Origin: an uncultured Pseudocitrobacter sp.
GTDB taxonomy: Bacteria; Pseudomonadota; Gammaproteobacteria; Enterobacterales; Enterobacteriaceae
Assembly (NCBI GenBank): GCA_913778145.1
Contig: CAJYVI010000043.1
Span: 52,089 to 116,088 of the forward strand
Length of the DNA stretch: 64,000 bases
Direction: 5' to 3'
Shown here: in pieces, positions 38,255 through 48,145 of the stretch
Layout of the letters: every line of letters starts with the position of its first letter
Numbering within the stretch: position 1 is the first letter of the stretch
Position numbers and translations under genes: made by a program
Notes under the pieces: generated by a model
Database searches by the model: none
The model's input: the letters and a program-made list of their open reading frames with translations, nothing else
Told to the model about the DNA's origin: nothing

Positions 38255-39619
38255 TTAGCGCTCGCGGAAGGCCTCCGCTTTGGCGCGCAGAATCGGTTTT
38301 AGCAGATAGGCCAGAATCGTTTTTCTGCCGGTAATGATATCCACTGATGCGACCATCCCTGGGATGATAACCAGCGGTTTATCATCGCTACCGAGGTGGT
38401 TCTTCTCGGTACGCAGGCGCACGATATAGAAGCTTTTTCCGTCTTTATCGGTCACCGTATCCGGGCTAATCTGCTCCAGTTTCGCTTTCAGCCCGCCGTA
38501 GATGGTGTAGTCGTAGGCGGTGAATTTCACCATCGCTTCCTGGCCGGGGTGAAGAAAAGCGATATCCTGCGGGCGAATTTTGGTTTCAATCAGCAGGGTA
38601 TCGTCAAGCGGGACGATTTCCACCAGATCGCTACCCGGCTGGATAACACCGCCAATGGTGTTGACCATCAGTTGCTGCACGATACCGCGTACCGGCGAGG
38701 TTACCAGCGTACGGTTCACCCTGTCTTCGATAGCCTTGCCGGAAGCCTGCGTTTTGCTGAGATCGGTACGCGCTTCATTAAGCTGGGTCAGCGCTTCGCT
38801 GCGATAACGGTCGCGCGTTTCACCAATCTTGTTTTCGATTTCCTTAATGGCGGCTTGCGCACGCGGGATTGCCAGCGTCAATGATTCCAGTTGACCGCGC
38901 GTATCCACCTCTGAGCGACGCAGGCGCAAAATTTCCACCTTCGAAATCGCGCCTTTGGCGACCAGCGGTTCTGACATGCTAATTTCCTGTTGCAGCAGGC
39001 CAAGGCTGCGGCGGGTCTGGCTGGCTTTCGCCTGATAGTCCAGCAGCTCCTGTTTCTTCTGCACCAGTTGCTCATTCAGTCCACCGATTTCGCTCTGAAT
39101 ACGCTGTTTGATACTGGTAAAAAGTTCCATTTCCCCTTTGGCGATATCCGGCGATTTTTGCGCGATTTCCGGCGCCAGTTCGAGCGTTTCTTTATCGGCA
39201 AGCTGCGCGGTCAGACGCTGAACGCGCGCCTCCAGCGCCAGGCGATCGGCTTCGGATTCCCCGGCGTTCGAGCGGAAACGGGTATCGTCCAGACGCAGCA
39301 GCGGGGCACCGGCCTTAACAATTTCGCCTTCATGCACAAACACTTCCGAGATAATACCCCCCTCCAGGTTTTGCACTTTTTGCAGACGTGAGGAAGGGAT
39401 AGCCCGGCCATCGCCGCGCGTCACTTCGTCAATATCGGCGAGCGCAGCCCAGGTCAGCATGACCACAAAGAATGCCAGTATCGCCCACAGGGTGATGCGC
39501 ACCACGCGCGGTGAGTCGTCGAGCAGCGCTTTGTTCACCTCGTTGGCGGCAAAGGTGGAGGTATTTTTATCGCCAAACAGCCACTTCATCACGCGGCTAA
39601 GCAGATTACCGGTTTGCAT
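38255..39619 (-). CDS. Type I secretion membrane fusion protein, system 1 (LapC/HlyD family)
   Basis: This 454-residue adaptor has one N-terminal transmembrane helix (about residues 42-62, ITLWAILAFFVVMLTWAALA), a first lipoyl half (VQNLEGGIISEVFVHEGEIV), a long coiled-coil hairpin (about 115-285), a second lipoyl half (TLVTSPVRGIVQQLMVNTIG) and the beta-barrel with YDYTIYGGLKAKLEQISPDT. It ends in the conserved LKPILRAKAEAFRER. It overlaps the ABC transporter gene by 14 bp. It closely resembles the adaptor at 54014-55375, showing that the two systems are duplicates. Confidence 0.93.
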   Translation of the reverse strand: MQTGNLLSRVMKWLFGDKNTSTFAANEVNKALLDDSPRVVRITLWAILAFFVVMLTWAALADIDEVTRGDGRAIPSSRLQKVQNLEGGIISEVFVHEGEIVKAGAPLLRLDDTRFRSNAGESEADRLALEARVQRLTAQLADKETLELAPEIAQKSPDIAKGEMELFTSIKQRIQSEIGGLNEQLVQKKQELLDYQAKASQTRRSLGLLQQEISMSEPLVAKGAISKVEILRLRRSEVDTRGQLESLTLAIPRAQAAIKEIENKIGETRDRYRSEALTQLNEARTDLSKTQASGKAIEDRVNRTLVTSPVRGIVQQLMVNTIGGVIQPGSDLVEIVPLDDTLLIETKIRPQDIAFLHPGQEAMVKFTAYDYTIYGGLKAKLEQISPDTVTDKDGKSFYIVRLRTEKNHLGSDDKPLVIIPGMVASVDIITGRKTILAYLLKPILRAKAEAFRER

Positions 39620-41789
39620 GGATTTGCCCCTTTTTCAGTGCGTTCATGACGCTTTCTTTCGGGCCATCGGCGATGATTTTGCCGTTGTCGAGGATGATCA
39701 GACGATCGACCAGGGTCAACAGCGACGCGCGGTGGGTCACCAGCAGCAGCGTTTTATTGCTGACGATGGGGGCCAGCGCTTTTTTGATCAGGTCTTCGCT
39801 GGTGTTATCCATCGAACTGGTCGGCTCATCCATTAACAATATCGGCGGGTCGAGCAGGAGCGCACGGGCGAGGGCAACCGCCTGACGCTGACCGCCGGAG
39901 AGGTTCATCCCGCGTTCGCCAACCTGCATGTTGTAGCCGGAAGGATGGCGACGGGCAAACTCATGAACGCCGGCGATCGTCGCCGCGCGGATCATGGTTT
40001 CTTCATCGACGTAGCTGGCACCGGTAAGCAGGTTATCGCGCAGGGTACCGTTAAACAGGTGGATATCTTGCGGCGCGTAGCCGATGTTGTGGCGTATATC
40101 ATTGACGTCGAGCTGGCGGGCATCAATGCCGTCAATCAGCACCGTACCGGCATCCGGCTGATAAAACCCAACCAGCAGCTTCGCCAGCGAGCTTTTCCCG
40201 GAACCGCTGCGGCCAATAATCCCCACTTTTTCACCGGGGGCAATCTTCAGCGAGATCCCGTTCAGCGAGACAAACTGGTTTTGCGGATAGCGGAACGAGA
40301 CATCATAGAACTCCAGCGCCCCGGAGAGCGTTTCGCGCTTCAGCGGCACTTCATCGCTGTGGGTTTCCTGTTCCAGGTCCATCATGCTGTCGATGGTGGC
40401 TTTGGTCATTTTGGCGCGCTGATAGCGTGTGATTAACCCACACAGCTGGCCCACCGGCATCATCGCGCGACGTTGCAGCAGGTAGCAGGCGATCAGGCCG
40501 CCCATACTGAGGTTGCCGGCGATAATCCAGTACACCCCGGCGACGATAAGCACCACACCGCTGAACTGTTGCAGCCAGCTGGTAAAATTGACGGCGATAT
40601 AAGAGAGCGATTTAACCCGCAGCTCCAGCTTGCTCAGGCTGCCAATCACCTGTTCCCACTGATACTGCCGTTCGCTTTGTGCATTGTTGACCTTGATGGC
40701 ATCCAGCCCCGTCAGGGTTTCTACCAGCATGGCCTGGCGCTCGTTAGCCAGGCGATAGGTTTTTTTCACCTGTGCCAGCAGCGGGCGCTGAAGCATCCAG
40801 TTCACCAGCACCGCAATGGGGTACGCCAGGAGGGGGATAAAGACCAGCGGGCCGCCAATAATGCCGATGACCAGCAGAATGATGAGCGTGAAGGGCAGGT
40901 CAATCAGCGCGGTCAGGGTTAGCGACGAAAGGAAATCGCGAACGGACTGATACTCCTGGAAATTCTGTGCAAAGCCACCCACGCGGCTGGGGCGAAGCTT
41001 CATTTTCATACCCAGCAGCCGCTCGAAAAGCGCCGCTGACACGATGAGATCGGTCTTTTTCCCTGCCAGATCGAGGCAAATGCCGCGCAAAATCTTCAAC
41101 ACAAAATCAAACGCGAAGGCGATGGTAATGCCTATCGCCAGCATCCACAGGGTGGCGGTTGCCTGATTGGGCACCACGCGGTCATAGACATTCATCACGA
41201 ACAGCGGCGTAGCGAGCGCAATCAGGTTGACCAGGAAACTTGCGACAACGGAGTCGAGATAGAGAAATTTCGACAGCTTCAGCGTGTCCTGGAACCAGGA
41301 TTTTGTCCGGGGTATTGAGGCGTTCGGCTGGGTGTCGAATTCATGTTCCGGCTGGATAAAAATCACCTGACCGCTGTAGTCGGCGGCCAGCGTTTCCCGC
41401 TCAACGGTGATTTCACCGCCTCGCGTTTCTGCCGACAGCAGACGAGCGCGTTGCCGATCGTCCCAGCCAATAAGCACGGCGGCCTGCGAATTTTTCAGGA
41501 TTAAAATCGCGGGCAGTGAGATAGCCGAAATGGCATCCAGCGGACGCTGGATGATTCGGGCTTTTAACCCGGCGCGCTGGGCGGCACGCGGGAAGGTGCT
41601 TTTCGTGAGACGATTATCCTCCAGGGGAAGCCCGGCAGTCAGCGCGTTGCGGCTGGTAATAATATTATGGAGCTGACAGACAACCAGTAAACAATCCAGC
41701 AGCGGGTCATCGTGGCCTTGCTGGGGATCGTATCGGGTGCTGTTATTATCCGAAGAAGAGTGATCAACTGAATCAGTTTGAGGTGTCAT
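39606..41789 (-). CDS. Type I secretion ABC exporter, system 1 (LapB type)
   Basis: This 727-residue fused permease-ATPase has an N-terminal C39-like domain (about residues 25-150) lacking the catalytic Cys-Gly context of active C39 peptidases, as in LapB and HlyB exporters, which do not cleave their substrates. A six-helix permease (about 165-445) with FVMNVYDRVVPNQATATLWM follows, then the ATPase with Walker A GRSGSGKSS, signature LSGGQRQAVALARA, and Walker B ILLMDEPTSSMD. It is expected to export the SD-repeat adhesin encoded upstream. The start is 114 bp from the TolC-like gene. Confidence 0.93.
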   Translation of the reverse strand: MTPQTDSVDHSSSDNNSTRYDPQQGHDDPLLDCLLVVCQLHNIITSRNALTAGLPLEDNRLTKSTFPRAAQRAGLKARIIQRPLDAISAISLPAILILKNSQAAVLIGWDDRQRARLLSAETRGGEITVERETLAADYSGQVIFIQPEHEFDTQPNASIPRTKSWFQDTLKLSKFLYLDSVVASFLVNLIALATPLFVMNVYDRVVPNQATATLWMLAIGITIAFAFDFVLKILRGICLDLAGKKTDLIVSAALFERLLGMKMKLRPSRVGGFAQNFQEYQSVRDFLSSLTLTALIDLPFTLIILLVIGIIGGPLVFIPLLAYPIAVLVNWMLQRPLLAQVKKTYRLANERQAMLVETLTGLDAIKVNNAQSERQYQWEQVIGSLSKLELRVKSLSYIAVNFTSWLQQFSGVVLIVAGVYWIIAGNLSMGGLIACYLLQRRAMMPVGQLCGLITRYQRAKMTKATIDSMMDLEQETHSDEVPLKRETLSGALEFYDVSFRYPQNQFVSLNGISLKIAPGEKVGIIGRSGSGKSSLAKLLVGFYQPDAGTVLIDGIDARQLDVNDIRHNIGYAPQDIHLFNGTLRDNLLTGASYVDEETMIRAATIAGVHEFARRHPSGYNMQVGERGMNLSGGQRQAVALARALLLDPPILLMDEPTSSMDNTSEDLIKKALAPIVSNKTLLLVTHRASLLTLVDRLIILDNGKIIADGPKESVMNALKKGQIHANR

Positions 41790-41902
41790 CGTCTGACCTT
41801 ACATATACAAAAAAGCGCAGGGCGCGCACAGATGAAGCCCTTCAAAAAAATGAAGTTTTCCAGCTGTACGCCCGTGGGTGTCACCCCGACATCCCTGAGT
41901 CG

Positions 41903-43255
41903 TTACTTCAATTCCGGCAGGTCGACTTTCGTCGTTTTGAACGCTTCCACCGGTTGGGCGGCGGAAGGGGCCGGAATATTGAGTGCTTTTAACAATTCGC
42001 CCGTCCGGGCATTGATGCGGTAATGCGTAAACATTTCGACGTACTCGAGTTCCACGTAGCGGCGCTGCGCGGTAAAGACTTCGTTTTCACTGTCGAGCAT
42101 ATCCAGCAGCGTACGGTCGCCCAGGCTGAATTGTTCCTGATATGCGGTGCGCACCACCATGCTGCGATCGGCGTAGTCTTTGGCGATAGGCACCTGCTGA
42201 CGGGCGTTAGCGAGGGCGTTCCACGCGAGGCGCAACTCTTCGTTAAGCTGACGTAACGCGTTCTTTTTCACATCCTGTGCTTCCTGCATTTTGTAAGCGT
42301 AGGAGGTGAGTTGTGCCTGATCGCTGCCGCCGTTAAACAGGTTGTAGCGCATGCGTACCATCGCCTGCCACTCCTGATCGTGGCCGCGCGTACCGTCGAC
42401 GTTGTTGTCCATCCGGCGTCCAACATCGACATCCACGCTTGGGTAGAAGCGTGATTTCGCCGCCTCATACTGCTGACGTGTGGCTTCGACATCAGCATCG
42501 GCCTGTTTCAGCAGCGGGCTGTTTTCCAGCATCACTTTCTTTGCTTCTTCCAGTGACGCCGGGATATTTGTCGGCTGCGGGTTGGTGAGATCGGTGGCTT
42601 CACGGCCCACGACGCTTGAGTAGTTCGCGCGAGCGTCTTCAAGGTTGGTTTGTTCCGTCAGCAGATTGTTACGCGCCTGTGCAAGACGCGCTTCCGCCTG
42701 TTCGTAATCCGCCTGGCGGCCAACGCCCTGTTCGGTTCGCAGGCGAATCTGGTCGAAGATACGTTCGTGGTTTTTCAGGTTATCTTCCGCCAGCTTGACC
42801 ATTTTCTCCTGCATCAGCACGTTGAGATAGCTCTGAATGGCGGTCAGCGCGGTGCTCTCTACGGTATTCATCACCGTAAATGCACGGGAGTTGACGGTCG
42901 CTTTCTGACGTGCTACTTCGCTGGTGGTCGCGAAGCCGTTGAACAGATTCTGGCTCAGGTTGATGCTGGATTCGCTGCGATGCAAATCGCGCAGGTGATC
43001 GCCGGAGGCACGGGTGGTGGAATTGTCCGTTTGCTCCCACCCGGTGCCAGCGGAGACATCCAGTGTAGGCAGATAGCCGCCTTTGGCCGCTTTTAAATCC
43101 TCATCGGCGGAATAGCGACTGTTGATGGAGCCGCTGATTTGCGGATGTGTAATAAGCGTCTCTTTTACCGCCTGCTCGAGCGTCGTCGCGCAGGCGTATC
43201 CTGAGGCCATGAGTGAAAGCGTAAGTCCGAAAGCGATCTGATCGCGGTAGTTCAT
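41903..43255 (-). CDS. TolC-like outer-membrane protein, system 1 (LapE type)
   Basis: This 450-residue outer-membrane factor starts at 43255 (MNYRDQIAFGLTLSLMASGY), with a signal peptide ending near YACA before TTLEQAVKETL; 23 further in-frame codons upstream have no such signal. Two OEP repeats are seen, the first with SQNLFNGFATTSEVARQKA, the second with RYNLFNGGSDQAQLTSYAYK, and the LDSENEVFTAQRR motif near the end. Compared with the copy at 57620-58966 most segments are nearly identical. In Lap systems this protein holds the retention module of the adhesin in the cell surface. Confidence 0.93.
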   Translation of the reverse strand: MNYRDQIAFGLTLSLMASGYACATTLEQAVKETLITHPQISGSINSRYSADEDLKAAKGGYLPTLDVSAGTGWEQTDNSTTRASGDHLRDLHRSESSINLSQNLFNGFATTSEVARQKATVNSRAFTVMNTVESTALTAIQSYLNVLMQEKMVKLAEDNLKNHERIFDQIRLRTEQGVGRQADYEQAEARLAQARNNLLTEQTNLEDARANYSSVVGREATDLTNPQPTNIPASLEEAKKVMLENSPLLKQADADVEATRQQYEAAKSRFYPSVDVDVGRRMDNNVDGTRGHDQEWQAMVRMRYNLFNGGSDQAQLTSYAYKMQEAQDVKKNALRQLNEELRLAWNALANARQQVPIAKDYADRSMVVRTAYQEQFSLGDRTLLDMLDSENEVFTAQRRYVELEYVEMFTHYRINARTGELLKALNIPAPSAAQPVEAFKTTKVDLPELK

Positions 43256-43282
43256 TTTATTGTCCTTTGCATTTCTTAAATT

Positions 43283-43311
43283 CTCCGGCCTGAGCGCTTT
43301 CCTTGCCGGAG
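43283..43311 (-). terminator. Hairpin between the SD-repeat adhesin and the TolC-like gene
   Basis: CTCCGGC and GCCGGAG (7 bp, 15-base loop) lie in the 145-bp gap after the adhesin gene. On the minus strand no strong T-run follows, so it could be a partial terminator that lowers expression of the secretion genes. Confidence 0.4.
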
Positions 43312-43400
43312 ACCTTGCCCACAAACCCGCGTTTGTGTTCCGGGCCGAGTCACGCAGTATCAGCCACCCGCGCGAACGGACTGCGGGCGGCTTACCGCGG

Positions 43401-46400
43401 TCAGGAGTCGGTATCGGGTCTGGCGATTAAGTTATCGACGTGCGAGTCGTCTCCTCCAGTATATGCATCGTTTCCATCAGCCGCCGAATCTGGCGAGACG
43501 ATCTGGTCGGTGATATGGCTGCTTTCCGCGCTGACGTCGGCAACCGGCAGCAGTTTACCCAGGTCGTTGTCGCTGCTTTCATCATGGATGATATCGCTGA
43601 AATTAAGCGGCTCTTCGCTGCTAAGCGTTGTAGTGCTTGCTGCGCTGTCGCTGTGATCGGCTGCGTTGCTGTCCGTTGCACTTTCGACAACATTGGCGGT
43701 TGCCGTATGGCTCTCCTCTGAAGAAGCGTTGCCGCCGTCTCCCACCAGATTGCTCAGCGAGGTGTCTGTGGCATTGTCGGTGGCCGCCGCCGGCGCCGCA
43801 TCATGTTGTGTCGATGCGTTATCGGCTGCGGATTCCGTTTGCGTCAGATAGAGATCCTCGCTGTCGATAAGCGAAGCATGCGCATTGGCGCTGTTGTCTG
43901 CCTCGCTGGTCTCTGCCTGCGTTTCATCGCCGCTTGCCGAGGTTGTATCTTCCGCGGCGGATGCGTGCGCGTCTGCGCTATTGTCCGCTTCCTGGCTGGT
44001 GGTGTCATGATGTGTTGCCTGATCGTCAACCTGCTCGCTGGACGTTGCCGCCACGCTTTGCGTTGTCTCTGCGGTTTCGCTTTGCGACTGCGTATCGTGC
44101 GTAGTATCGCTATCGTTGACGTCATGATGTTCATCGGCGGAAGTCGTCAGCGCATCCGCATCATGGCTATCGTGGGTTGTCGTCGTATCCGCATCACTGC
44201 CGGAGAACGTTATGCTGTGATGATCGTCGCTAACGGCAATATCTCCGCTGTCATGCTGTTCGCCGTTGACGTTGGTCTCAATATTCACCGTCACATCATC
44301 CAGATTGATCTGACTATCGGTGTTCAGCGTGATGTTAGCGTTCAGATCGGTTGTGTCATCGACGTCAATCACCACGTGGCCATCGGCATCAACGGTATAC
44401 GTCTGCCCGTTGTACTCCAGGGTGCCCTGCGGCAGGCCGGAGATCGTAATGGAGGTAATCTGATCGTGCTCGCCGCCGCCGTTGAGGGTTGCGTCCAGCG
44501 ACAGCTCGTAGTGCCAGGAGGTTTTGCTTTCTGGCGCATTCGGGTCCCAGCCCTGGCCGCCATCAGACGAGGTCACATCCGAAATGGAGTTCGAGCCCTG
44601 AACGATGGTTTTACCGCCAATGGTGATTGTGACGTTATCGACATAGTTAATGTTGCCGTTGACGTTCGCCGGGCCTTTATCTGCATTCCAGCCTTTGCCG
44701 TCATCCTGTACATAGATGGTGTCGCGCGCATCGCCATTTGGACCGGAGGCGGAGGTGGTGTTGCCTTTAAGTGAGTTCAGGTCGCGGAAGTTTCCATCCT
44801 GCCAGTAGCCGCTGCCTTCGTGGACAAGGAATACATCACTGTGGCTTTCATCGCCCGACGGGTTGCCATTGGTATAGACCCTGATTTGATCTTTCGGGAT
44901 CTGATCGGAAACACGTCCCGCCTCGATATCCCCTTCGGTGATCCACAGAATAACGTTCTCACCGATAGCGATGATGTTGCCGTTTTCGTCGACATCATAG
45001 CCGTTAGGATCGCCGCTGCCGCCGTTGATTTCGGTGACTTTTGAGGATTCTGTACCGCTGAAATCGACTTCCAGAGTCACCGAGTGATCGGCGTCTGCAT
45101 CGGAATCGGCATCGCTGTCGGAATCACTGTCGGTGTCGCTGTCAGAGTCGGCGTCACTGTCGGCATCGGCGTCGCTGTCCGAGTCGGAATCGCTGTCCGA
45201 GTCGGAGTCGCTGTCTGAATCAGAGTCGCTGTCTGAATCGGAGTCGCTGTCGGAGTCAGAGTCGCTGTCGGAGTCAGAGTCGCTGTCGGAGTCAGAGTCG
45301 CTGTCGGAGTCAGAGTCGCCGTCAGAATCCGAATCGCTGTCAGAGTCGCTATCTGAATCCGAATCACTGTCGGAATCAGAGTCACTGTCAGAATCCGAGT
45401 CGCTGTCAGAATCAGAGTCACTGTCTGAATCAGAATCGCTGTCGGAGTCCGAGTCGCTGTCCGAATCGGAGTCGCTATCTGAATCCGAATCGCTGTCTGA
45501 ATCCGAATCGCTGTCGGAGTCCGAATCGCTGTCCGAGTCGGAGTCGCTGTCAGAGTCCGAATCGCTGTCAGAATCAGAGTCGCTGTCGGAATCAGAGTCG
45601 CTGTCGGAATCAGAGTCACTGTCGGAATCAGAGTCACTGTCCGAGTCGCTGTCTGAATCGGAGTCGCTATCTGAATCCGAATCACTGTCGGAGTCAGAGT
45701 CGCTGTCTGAATCCGAATCACTGTCGGAGTCAGAGTCGCTGTCTGAATCGGAGTCACTGTCCGAATCCGAGTCGCTGTCTGATTCAGAGTCGCTGTCGGA
45801 GTCCGAATCGCTGTCCGAGTCGGAGTCGCTGTCTGAATCCGAATCACTGTCGGAGTCAGAGTCGCTGTCTGAATCAGAGTCACTGTCTGAATCAGAGTCA
45901 CTGTCCGAGTCGCTGTCTGAATCGGAGTCGCTATCTGAATCGGAGTCGCTATCTGAATCGGAGTCGCTATCTGAATCAGAGTCGCTATCTGAATCCGAAT
46001 CACTGTCGGAATCAGAATCGCTGTCGGAGTCCGAATCGCTGTCGGAGTCGGAGTCGCTGTCAGAGTCCGAATCGCTGTCCGAGTCGGAATCGCTGTCCGA
46101 ATCAGAGTCGCTGTCTGAATCGGAGTCAGAGTCGCCGTCCGAGTCAGAATCGCTGTCCGAGTCAGCATCGCTATCGGCATCAGAATCACTGTCGGAATCA
46201 GAGTCGCTGTCCGAGTCGGAGTCGCTGTCTGAATCAGAATCGCTGTCGGAGTCAGAGTCGCTGTCTGAATCAGAGTCGCTATCTGAATCCGAATCACTGT
46301 CTGAATCCGAATCGCTGTCGGAGTCAGAGTCGCTATCTGAATCGGAATCGCTGTCCGAGTCAGAGTCGCTATCTGAATCCGAGTCGCTGTCAGAGTCCGA

Positions 46401-47408
46401 ATCGCTGTCAGAATCAGAGTCGCTGTCTGAATCAGAATCGCTGTCTGAATCGGAGTCGCTGTCTGAATCCGAATCGCTGTCTGAATCCGAATCGCTGTCT
46501 GAATCGGAGTCGCTGTCAGAATCAGAATCAGAATCAGAATCAGAGTCACTGTCAGAATCAGAGTCACTGTCGGAGTCCGAATCGCTGTCCGAGTCGGAAT
46601 CGCTGTCAGAATCAGAGTCGCTGTCAGAATCGGAGTCGTTGTCAGAATCGGAGTCGCTGTCAGAATCGGAGTCGCTGTCCGAGTCGGCGTCGCTATCTGA
46701 ATCGGAGTCACTGTCCGAATCCGAATCGCTGTCGGAGTCAGAGTCGCTATCTGAATCAGAGTCGCTATCTGAATCCGAATCACTGTCTGAATCCGAATCG
46801 CTGTCGGAGTCAGAGTCGCTGTCTGAATCGGAGTCGCTGTCTGAATCCGAGTCGCTGTCTGAATCCGAGTCGCTGTCGGAATCCGAATCCGCATCAGAAT
46901 CCGCATCCGCATCGCTATCCAGTAGCGTCAGTTCTTCTTCGCGGATGTCATCAGGAAAATCCAGACCGGTTGTGGGATATCCTGCATTTGGATCGAGGAT
47001 CTCGCCGGTCAGATCGAGAATAACGTGGGTATGCGCACCGCCCCCGCTTGCGCCGGGTTGCCCCGCAGCTTGTGGCCTAGCAGATTGCGGGCCAGCGGCG
47101 GTAGCTTCAAGAATTTGAGTCGGGTCCTGCCCGTCGGCGATGGCTTGCTGAATGGCGGCAATGTCAGTGGGATCGGCTTCAGGTGTGGGAACAGGAGAGA
47201 GCGTGCTGCTGTCCCAATGGGTGTCACGGCCCAGATCGAGCGTTTTTCCGTCGGCGAGGGCGATGGTTACCGCGCCAGAGGCACCCGTATCGACTTGTTC
47301 TCCACTTTGAATGTGATCGCCTTCGGTCAGCAGACGTCGACTTCCATCAGGGGCGATTGCGAAAACTTGTCCTATTATCGCTTTAATTGTTCCAACTATA
47401 GCGCTCAT
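43401..47408 (-). CDS. Lap-type adhesin with giant Ser-Asp repeat region, T1SS substrate
   Basis: This is a 1335-residue acidic protein. Residues 1-100 form a Lap retention module ([20 protein letters not shown]... [15 protein letters not shown]). TAAG at 103-106 is the motif cut by LapG in Pseudomonas Lap[21 protein letters not shown] follows. Residues 164-774 are almost pure Ser-Asp dipeptides with rare Ala, Asn, Gly, Glu or Thr. Residues 775 to about 1080 look globular ([36 protein letters not shown] strands). A Ser/Thr/Asp/His-rich low-complexity stretch follows, and the end, with [23 protein letters not shown] and DNLIARP, resembles a T1SS signal. No RTX nonapeptides are seen. It should be exported by system 1, anchored by its N-terminus and released by LapG. 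Confidence 0.88.
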   Translation of the reverse strand: MSAIVGTIKAIIGQVFAIAPDGSRRLLTEGDHIQSGEQVDTGASGAVTIALADGKTLDLGRDTHWDSSTLSPVPTPEADPTDIAAIQQAIADGQDPTQILEATAAGPQSARPQAAGQPGASGGGAHTHVILDLTGEILDPNAGYPTTGLDFPDDIREEELTLLDSDADADSDADSDSDSDSDSDSDSDSDSDSDSDSDSDSDSDSDSDSDSDSDSDSDSDSDSDSDSDSDSDSDSDSDSDADSDSDSDSDSDSDSDNDSDSDSDSDSDSDSDSDSDSDSDSDSDSDSDSDSDSDSDSDSDSDSDSDSDSDSDSDSDSDSDSDSDSDSDSDSDSDSDSDSDSDSDSDSDSDSDSDSDSDSDSDSDSDSDSDSDSDSDSDSDSDSDSDSDSDSDSDSDSDSDSDSDSDSDSDADSDADSDSDSDSDGDSDSDSDSDSDSDSDSDSDSDSDSDSDSDSDSDSDSDSDSDSDSDSDSDSDSDSDSDSDSDSDSDSDSDSDSDSDSDSDSDSDSDSDSDSDSDSDSDSDSDSDSDSDSDSDSDSDSESDSDSDSDSDSDSDSDSDSDSDSDSDSDSDSDSDSDSDSDSDSDSDSDSDSDSDSDSDSDSDSDSDSDSDSDSDSDSDSDSDSDSDSDSDSDSDSDSDSDSDSDSDSDSDSDSDSDSDSDSDSDSDSDSDSDSDSDSDSDSDSDSDSDSDSDSDGDSDSDSDSDSDSDSDSDSDSDSDSDSDSDSDSDSDSDSDSDSDSDSDSDADADSDADSDSDTDSDSDSDADSDADADHSVTLEVDFSGTESSKVTEINGGSGDPNGYDVDENGNIIAIGENVILWITEGDIEAGRVSDQIPKDQIRVYTNGNPSGDESHSDVFLVHEGSGYWQDGNFRDLNSLKGNTTSASGPNGDARDTIYVQDDGKGWNADKGPANVNGNINYVDNVTITIGGKTIVQGSNSISDVTSSDGGQGWDPNAPESKTSWHYELSLDATLNGGGEHDQITSITISGLPQGTLEYNGQTYTVDADGHVVIDVDDTTDLNANITLNTDSQINLDDVTVNIETNVNGEQHDSGDIAVSDDHHSITFSGSDADTTTTHDSHDADALTTSADEHHDVNDSDTTHDTQSQSETAETTQSVAATSSEQVDDQATHHDTTSQEADNSADAHASAAEDTTSASGDETQAETSEADNSANAHASLIDSEDLYLTQTESAADNASTQHDAAPAAATDNATDTSLSNLVGDGGNASSEESHTATANVVESATDSNAADHSDSAASTTTLSSEEPLNFSDIIHDESSDNDLGKLLPVADVSAESSHITDQIVSPDSAADGNDAYTGGDDSHVDNLIARPDTDS
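45087..46919 (-). repeat. Ser-Asp coding repeat tract, 18-bp unit GAYTCNGAYTCNGAYAGY
   Basis: This 1.83-kb tract within the adhesin gene is made of hexamers coding Asp-Ser, grouped mostly into an 18-bp unit in which every third Ser uses AGY and the other two TCN. On the plus strand this shows as CTGTC or CTATC every 18 bases. Some units are 12 bp or longer, for instance a TCN-only run near 46515-46545. All hexamer frames lack stop codons, producing long spurious frames on both strands. Confidence 0.95.
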
Positions 47409-47801
47409 GATGTTTCTCCTGACTCTTTATGTGACCCGCACACCCGCGTTTTCGTCACTGATGTGATGATATCAACGAACGTTGTTGACATATAGACGGC
47501 TGGATGTCTGTTTTGTTGGGTTTTATAGGAATTTATTGGAAATTTAACTAATTATTAAAAAAATCAATACGAAATTACTTATACAATAATTGAATGCTTA
47601 GGAATTTTCTTTGATTTAAATAAGGGATTGGCAGGAATCTGATGTAAAATTCGGGGGGAAGTTATTTAATTTAAATGATTAGCATGCTATTTAAATAGAT
47701 TTTAATTAAAAAATGCTTGATTGTAAGGTATTTCCGAATATAGAGATTATGCCATATTCAGAAACTTTTTCCGAATATGGCATTTACAATTTTGATTTAA
47801 T
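47409..47801. other. AT-rich intergenic region upstream of the SD-repeat adhesin (393 bp)
   Basis: This region has no gene. It is strongly AT-rich with several TTTAAAT and TTAATTAA runs, likely bound by H-NS, and should hold the promoter of the adhesin. An 11-bp inverted repeat at 47749-47783 lies at the left-hand gene border. Confidence 0.75.
47749..47783 (-). terminator. Inverted repeat after the lapG-lapD-small gene operon
   Basis: ATGCCATATTC and GAATATGGCAT pair perfectly around a 13-base loop, 18 bp past the stop of the small gene at 47802. No T-run follows on the minus strand, so termination is uncertain; it could also be an operator. Confidence 0.45.
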
Positions 47802-48128
47802 TTAAATGAGTCTATCTTCCTCTTCACCAATTAAATCCTCCAGCCCACCCAACGTTTGACGGGCCTGAGCGCGACTGAGCAATTTGTTTTGTGCCGCAGG
47901 TGGAAGGTCAGTAATGCTAATGACTCCTTTGCTCATAAGAACCTCGATAAGGTCCTCAAGAACACGGACCATATCGAGATCGCTTTGTTGCAGCTGATGT
48001 AGGGTGTTGATTCTCAACCACTCGCCAATTTCAGCGGTTGTTTCATCGCTTCGTTCAGTCGATTCGGGGAATGGAGTTGGCTCCACCCGGACGATCTGAC
48101 CCTCACTGTTGCGTTCAATAAAATGCAT
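47802..48128 (-). CDS. Small conserved Lap-locus protein, copy 1
   Basis: This is a 108-residue acidic cytosolic protein without signal peptide or membrane helix. It starts MHFIERNSEGQIVRVEPTPF and has a conserved core SDLDMVRVLEDLIEVLMSKG and SITDLPPAAQNKLLSRAQAR. It is clearly paralogous to the protein at 63266-63595, which follows the other adhesin gene. It lies 17 bp downstream of lapD and upstream of the first adhesin. Similar small proteins accompany LapD/LapG or large adhesins in other Gammaproteobacteria, as far as I recall; the function is not known to me. Confidence 0.85.
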   Translation of the reverse strand: MHFIERNSEGQIVRVEPTPFPESTERSDETTAEIGEWLRINTLHQLQQSDLDMVRVLEDLIEVLMSKGVISITDLPPAAQNKLLSRAQARQTLGGLEDLIGEEEDRLI

Positions 48129-48145
48129 GGTTATTCTCCTGACAA

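Noticed and set aside
45077..46912. A 611-residue second minus-strand frame over the SD tract
   Set aside because: It is a shifted reading of the same hexamers with no start context and no non-repeat sequence.
45087..46919. CRISPR array or satellite
   Set aside because: There are no unique spacers; the 6- and 18-bp periodicity follows codons and lies inside a well-formed gene.
45133..47118. A 661-residue plus-strand frame of Ser-Glu-Leu repeats
   Set aside because: It is the antisense shadow of the SD repeat; outside the repeat it has no domain, and the minus-strand frame has retention module, LapG site and C-terminal part.
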